A stretch of DNA of 18,549 nucleotides from the NCBI GenBank assembly GCA_038254435.1, contig JBBSGD010000036.1, positions 1 through 18,549 of the forward strand, given 5' to 3'. This DNA comes from JBBSGD01 sp038254435. GTDB taxonomy: Bacteria > Actinomycetota > CADDZG01 > WHSQ01. Below are positions 16,495 through 18,549 of this stretch, piece after piece. The first letter of the stretch is position 1, and every line of letters begins with the position of its first letter. A program made the translations under genes and the position numbers. Below the pieces are notes generated by a model. The model was given only the letters and a program-made list of their open reading frames with translations. It did not search any database and was not told the origin of the DNA.

Positions 16495-16620
16495 AGGCGT
16501 CTCATCGATCGCCACAACGACCGTTACTTCGAGAAGGTCATTGATCCTGAGCCCGGCGAGATCATCCACGAACAAGATGAGCCCTTATCGCAACACCGCG
16601 GACACGGTTCGGATAAGCCG
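16495..16620 (+). pseudogene. Remnant of a short conserved hypothetical protein
   Basis: The plus frame reads RRLIDRHNDRYFEKVIDPEP, then GEIIHEQDEPLSQHRGHGSD. This resembles the C-terminal part of short proteins with the pattern LIDRxxDxYxExVxDPxTGEVIxxxxEPLSxHxGHG, which I recall as uncharacterised. No start codon with a ribosome binding site is present. The N-terminal half is missing or replaced by the end of the MutS-like gene, which terminates 8 nt earlier in another frame. The frame stays open beyond the match, over the toxin gene of the opposite strand. It is probably a truncated copy left by rearrangement. Confidence 0.45.
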
Positions 16621-16644
16621 CGCTCGTACGTCGACCAGTCCGAA

Positions 16645-16990
16645 TCAGTCATCCAAGCCAAGAACCCTTCGCAGCATCCGATCAACGGCGTCCTGATCCT
16701 CCCCGCTCAGGTTGTCGATCAGACCCTCCAAAAGAAACCTCTCGAGGTCGCAACTTTGCTGTGCGGAGGACGGAGGGACGTAGAAGTCCTTCGAGTTGCC
16801 AATCGCTCAGCCTTACATCGCCAACCCCCGGAGCCTCCCAGCGGCGGCGGTTGCTCGTGATCATGGCTGCAAGGACGTTCGGCCCCTGGTTGTAGTTCTC
16901 CGCCGAGAGGACGCAGATCGGGCGACGATTCGAGCTACGAAGGTCCGAATAGGGAAAGCGCGCTAGATAGAGCCCTCCACGAGAGATCAC
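16645..16990 (-). pseudogene. PemK/MazF-type toxin, C-terminus frameshifted
   Basis: The GTG at 16990 opens MISRGGLYLARFPYSDLRSS, then RRPICVLSAENYNQ, NVLAAMITSN and DVRLSDWQLEGLLRPSVLRT, the order of the PemK/MazF endoribonuclease fold. After AKLR the frame turns implausible. The alternative frame from about 16745 continues as LERFLLEGLIDNLSGEDQDA, then VDRMLRRVLGLDD and a stop at 16645, which is a normal family ending. Two one-base losses, in GCG and CCC of an expected Lys-Leu-Ala-Thr-Leu-Glu, would explain the change. Family members cut RNA and are blocked by a cognate antitoxin; the gene upstream fits that role. The core fold is intact in the first frame, so partial activity cannot be excluded. 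Confidence 0.75.
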
Positions 16991-16998
16991 GCTGTCCG

Positions 16999-17346
16999 TC
17001 AGGCTGAAGACGGAAGCGGGTAATCATCGTAGTCGGAGTCCTCATCCGAGAACCAATCCGTCACCGACGTGGCTGATTGCGCCCACTCCGGACGTCGCCA
17101 GCCCAACAGTTCCTCGCGCAACCTCCAGAGCTCAGCTTCCGCCTCTCGGATCTCAACTTGGGTCGCACCCATCTCTCGGGCACCATGCGCAGGAACATCT
17201 ACCCCAGGCCTCAGCTCCACGCCGAGGAACCTGTCGTAGTTGCGCACCGCGTCACGCAACCGCTTGTGAGCAGCTTCGAGGACGACTCCATCTTCAGCCG
17301 AGAGATCCTCGAGGGACTTCTGCGGCTCATCCATCGCATGGCTCAT
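16999..17346 (-). CDS. Probable antitoxin partner of the PemK/MazF toxin
   Basis: The protein is about 115 aa, acidic and helical, with an AHKRLRDAVRNYDRF segment, a long helix (VEIREAEAELWRLREELLGW) and an acidic tail (TDWFSDEDSDYDDYP). Three starts are possible: TTG 17376, ATG 17346 and ATG 17334. I chose 17346, where translation becomes MSHAMDEPQKSLEDLS; no ribosome binding site decides it. The stop is 8 nt before the toxin's GTG, the usual tight antitoxin-toxin order. WRLREELLGW...WFSDED-type proteins before PemK toxins are familiar to me from Actinobacteria, by recall. No ribbon-helix-helix or AbrB domain is visible, so DNA-binding autoregulation is not shown. The gene is intact although the toxin is broken. 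Confidence 0.65.
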   Translation of the reverse strand: MSHAMDEPQKSLEDLSAEDGVVLEAAHKRLRDAVRNYDRFLGVELRPGVDVPAHGAREMGATQVEIREAEAELWRLREELLGWRRPEWAQSATSVTDWFSDEDSDYDDYPLPSSA

Positions 17347-17376
17347 GACGTCAGTTTGGCACCGGCCCCAACCCAA

Positions 17377-17942
17377 GGCACGCCCCTCGCTCTACGTGTA
17401 AAGGGCGCCTTTGGCGTCCGCCACGCGAAGTGAACCTCTTGACACCCGCTCGCGGCATGCAAGAGCGACAGTTACAGGGGAGCCAGCTCCCCAACTGGGA
17501 TCACTTTCATGACGCTGTATAGCCTTGCTGTGTGCCCAACATTCGGGACGTACACTCGCCCAGAAAATAAAGAAAGAACTCTACGTGCTCCACATCGCGA
17601 TGGTGGCAAGAAAGCCAGCGCGGCCAGCGCGGCCGGCGAAGGCGCGTTCGGCGCCGTTCTGCACGAGTTCATAGATCTGTCTCCGGCCATAACCTCGCTG
17701 AGCGGTGGCACGCTCGATGTTCGCGTGTTCAAGCACCAAGAGCGACTTGACGCGTTACGCGTCCAGAGTCCTCCCGGACTCTTCAAGAACATGTCGGGCG
17801 AATTCCAAACTGGATCCAGCCCAACGTGTTCCCCGGTGATCCACGCCCGGACTCGAAACATCGGCTTCGGACTGGCCAGGACGATCTTTCACGGCCTGAC
17901 CTCAAACCAAGCGCCCGAAATACGCGGCGAGCCTCGGTAGTG
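17377..17942 (+). other. Gene-poor region with hairpins
   Basis: No frame on either strand looks like a real protein. Visible structure includes a GGGGAG/CTCCCC stem at 17477-17492, a direct repeat of CAGCGCGGCC units near 17617-17635, and two adjacent perfect hairpins at 17749-17782. The region separates the toxin-antitoxin genes from the integrase remnant and may contain the decayed 5' half of the integrase gene, though I could not recognise it. Confidence 0.4.
17749..17782. repeat. Two adjacent perfect hairpins
   Basis: GACGCG-TTA-CGCGTC (17749-17763) is followed after one base by AGAGTCC-TCCC-GGACTCT (17765-17782). Both stems are perfect, with 6 and 7 bp, and the loops have 3 and 4 nt. 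No T-run follows, so a simple terminator is not supported. They lie about 160 nt before the integrase remnant. Confidence 0.6.
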
Positions 17943-18290
17943 ATGACGTCTGCCCTCGGGATGCTGGCGACTACTTGGGGCCGCGCGGTGTCGGCGGCCG
18001 GGCTGCCGGCGGGCTTGGTGTTCCACGAGCTGCGCCATACGGTCGCGGCGCTGGCGATAGCGCAGGGCGCCCACCCGCTCGTCATCTGGGACCGCCTCGG
18101 GCACGCCTCGATCACGGTGACTATGGACACCTACGGGGGGCTCTTTCCGAGCCTCGATGAAGCCGTCGCGGACGGCCTTGACGGGGTCTGCGTGAAACTC
18201 TCGCGGTCTCACTGCGGCCTGAGACGGGCAAAACAGCGCGTTTGCGCAGGTCACAGGCCTGAGAGCTCTAGCCTTCCAAGCTGGTCATGA
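17943..18290 (+). pseudogene. Tyrosine integrase, C-terminal catalytic fragment
   Basis: The frame shows the C-terminal half of a phage-type tyrosine recombinase: WGRAVSAAGLPAGLVFHELR, then HTVAALAIAQGAHPLVIWDR and LGHASITVTMDTYGGLF. Catalytic residues are visible: HELRH (His and Arg, near 18024-18038), LGH (His), and the Tyr of DTYG near 18132. The first catalytic Arg, the SAM-like core-binding domain and the arm-binding domain are absent upstream, so the gene is truncated. The frame runs on to a stop at 18288-18290, inside the tRNA-Gly fragment. Such an overlap of the integrase 3' end with the attachment site is known from actinomycete integrative elements. The enzyme would have catalysed integration into the tRNA gene. 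It is not expected to be active now. Confidence 0.85.
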
Positions 18291-18316
18291 GGGTTCGATT
18301 CCCTTCACCCGCTCCA
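18262..18316 (+). tRNA. 3' part of tRNA-Gly(TCC), likely integration (att) site
   Basis: The sequence contains an anticodon arm with stem CTAGC/GCTGG and loop CTTCCAA (anticodon TCC), a T arm with stem GAGGG/CCCTT and loop TTCGATT, and the 3' acceptor strand CACCCGC followed by T and an encoded CCA. The matching 5' acceptor GCGGGTG and the D arm are not present upstream. It is therefore a partial tRNA, most likely the segment duplicated when an element integrated into a tRNA-Gly gene. The neighbouring integrase supports this. The full tRNA should lie to the left, outside the window. Confidence 0.8.
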
Positions 18317-18340
18317 GTATTCCGCCGGTCAGCAGGTTGC

Positions 18341-18357
18341 AGGGTCTTCCAGACCCT
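18341..18357 (+). terminator. Perfect hairpin after the tRNA fragment
   Basis: AGGGTCT-TCC-AGACCCT forms a 7-bp stem with a 3-nt loop, 24 nt after the tRNA CCA. Only CTT follows, so the U-tract is weak. It may be the original terminator of the tRNA gene, carried with its 3' end. Confidence 0.4.
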
Positions 18358-18415
18358 CTTGATGTCGAGATTTCGGTACGTGCCAGTACGACTTCGTTTC
18401 ATGACGACCCTGTGC

Positions 18416-18519
18416 GACTCCGGTTCATGGTTGACACCGTGGCTCCGGTAGCTGGTTGACACTTCTCGGACGCGGCTCCGGTTCCCGGACGACAGTGACT
18501 CCGGTTCCTGGGCGACACC
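18416..18519 (+). repeat. Four degenerate copies of a 23-nt repeat, possible IS end
   Basis: Copies start at 18416, 18441, 18474 and 18497 and share the pattern GRCTCCGGTTCCTGGTTGACAC with a few changes each. Spacing is 25, 33 and 23 nt. IS21-family elements carry several short repeats inside their ends that bind the transposase, and this array looks similar. The transposase gene would lie beyond the right edge. The link to IS21 is by recall and unproven. Confidence 0.5.
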
Positions 18520-18549
18520 TCGGAAGATCCGCCTCCAGCACGGTGCCTC

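Noticed and set aside
17472..17861. Minus-strand 129-aa frame and the opposing 17509-17940 plus frame
   Set aside because: Neither has motifs, a ribosome binding site or coding-like composition, and both read through the hairpins.
18268..18462. Minus-strand 64-aa frame containing GEGNRTLMTSLEG
   Set aside because: It is an antisense reading of the tRNA-Gly fragment. This peptide is a well-known false annotation over tRNA genes.
1..18549. CRISPR array or complete rRNA/tRNA genes
   Set aside because: No regularly spaced identical repeats and no full cloverleaf were seen. The 18416-18519 repeats are degenerate and lack spacers.

Overview
The window looks like accessory chromosomal DNA from a high-GC, actinobacterial-type bacterium. 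Supporting signs are strong G/C bias at third codon positions, GTG and TTG starts, 1-4 nt gene overlaps, a near-leaderless promoter, and protein families that I recall mainly from Actinobacteria, perhaps Thermoleophilia-like. The taxon is an inference from memory; no marker gene is present.

Layout. (1) 1-817: a decayed Cys-containing gene. (2) 848-9859: a candidate promoter followed by a tight operon of seven complex-I/hydrogenase-4-like genes in the order hyfC, hyfE, hyfF, hyfG, hyfH, hyfI, hyfB, and an eighth gene for a 458-aa protein with an AlbA_2/Schlafen-like N-terminal region. (3) 9878-11165: a NUDIX hydrolase with a TTG start, a 40-aa Pro/Glu-rich peptide, and a frameshifted partner protein. 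(4) 11185-13031, minus strand: a ruined metal-resistance operon (CadC-like repressor, small cation transporter, CzcD-like CDF) with about eight frameshifts, one nonsense change and one internal deletion. (5) 13371-16486: an intact overlapping pair of MutS-like ATPases. (6) 16495-17346: a remnant of a short protein and, on the minus strand, an antitoxin with a frameshifted PemK/MazF-type toxin. (7) 17377-18549: gene-poor DNA with two adjacent hairpins, the C-terminal half of a tyrosine integrase, the 3' part of a tRNA-Gly(TCC) (a likely att site), a hairpin, and a four-copy 23-nt repeat that resembles a transposon end.

How the genes work together. The hyf-like operon encodes a membrane ion-pump module that keeps the Glu and Lys residues of antiporter-type subunits. 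The large subunit has lost the Cys ligands for the NiFe centre, and the ferredoxin-like subunit keeps ligands for only one of its two usual [4Fe-4S] clusters. It therefore best fits the energy-converting hydrogenase-related (Ehr) group, not a hydrogenase, and its redox substrate is unknown. The operon and the MutS-like pair read cleanly over about 9 and 3 kb. Almost every gene between 10.6 and 13.0 kb, and again from 16.5 kb onward, is broken. This looks like an old integrated element that is decaying around a few genes still under selection.
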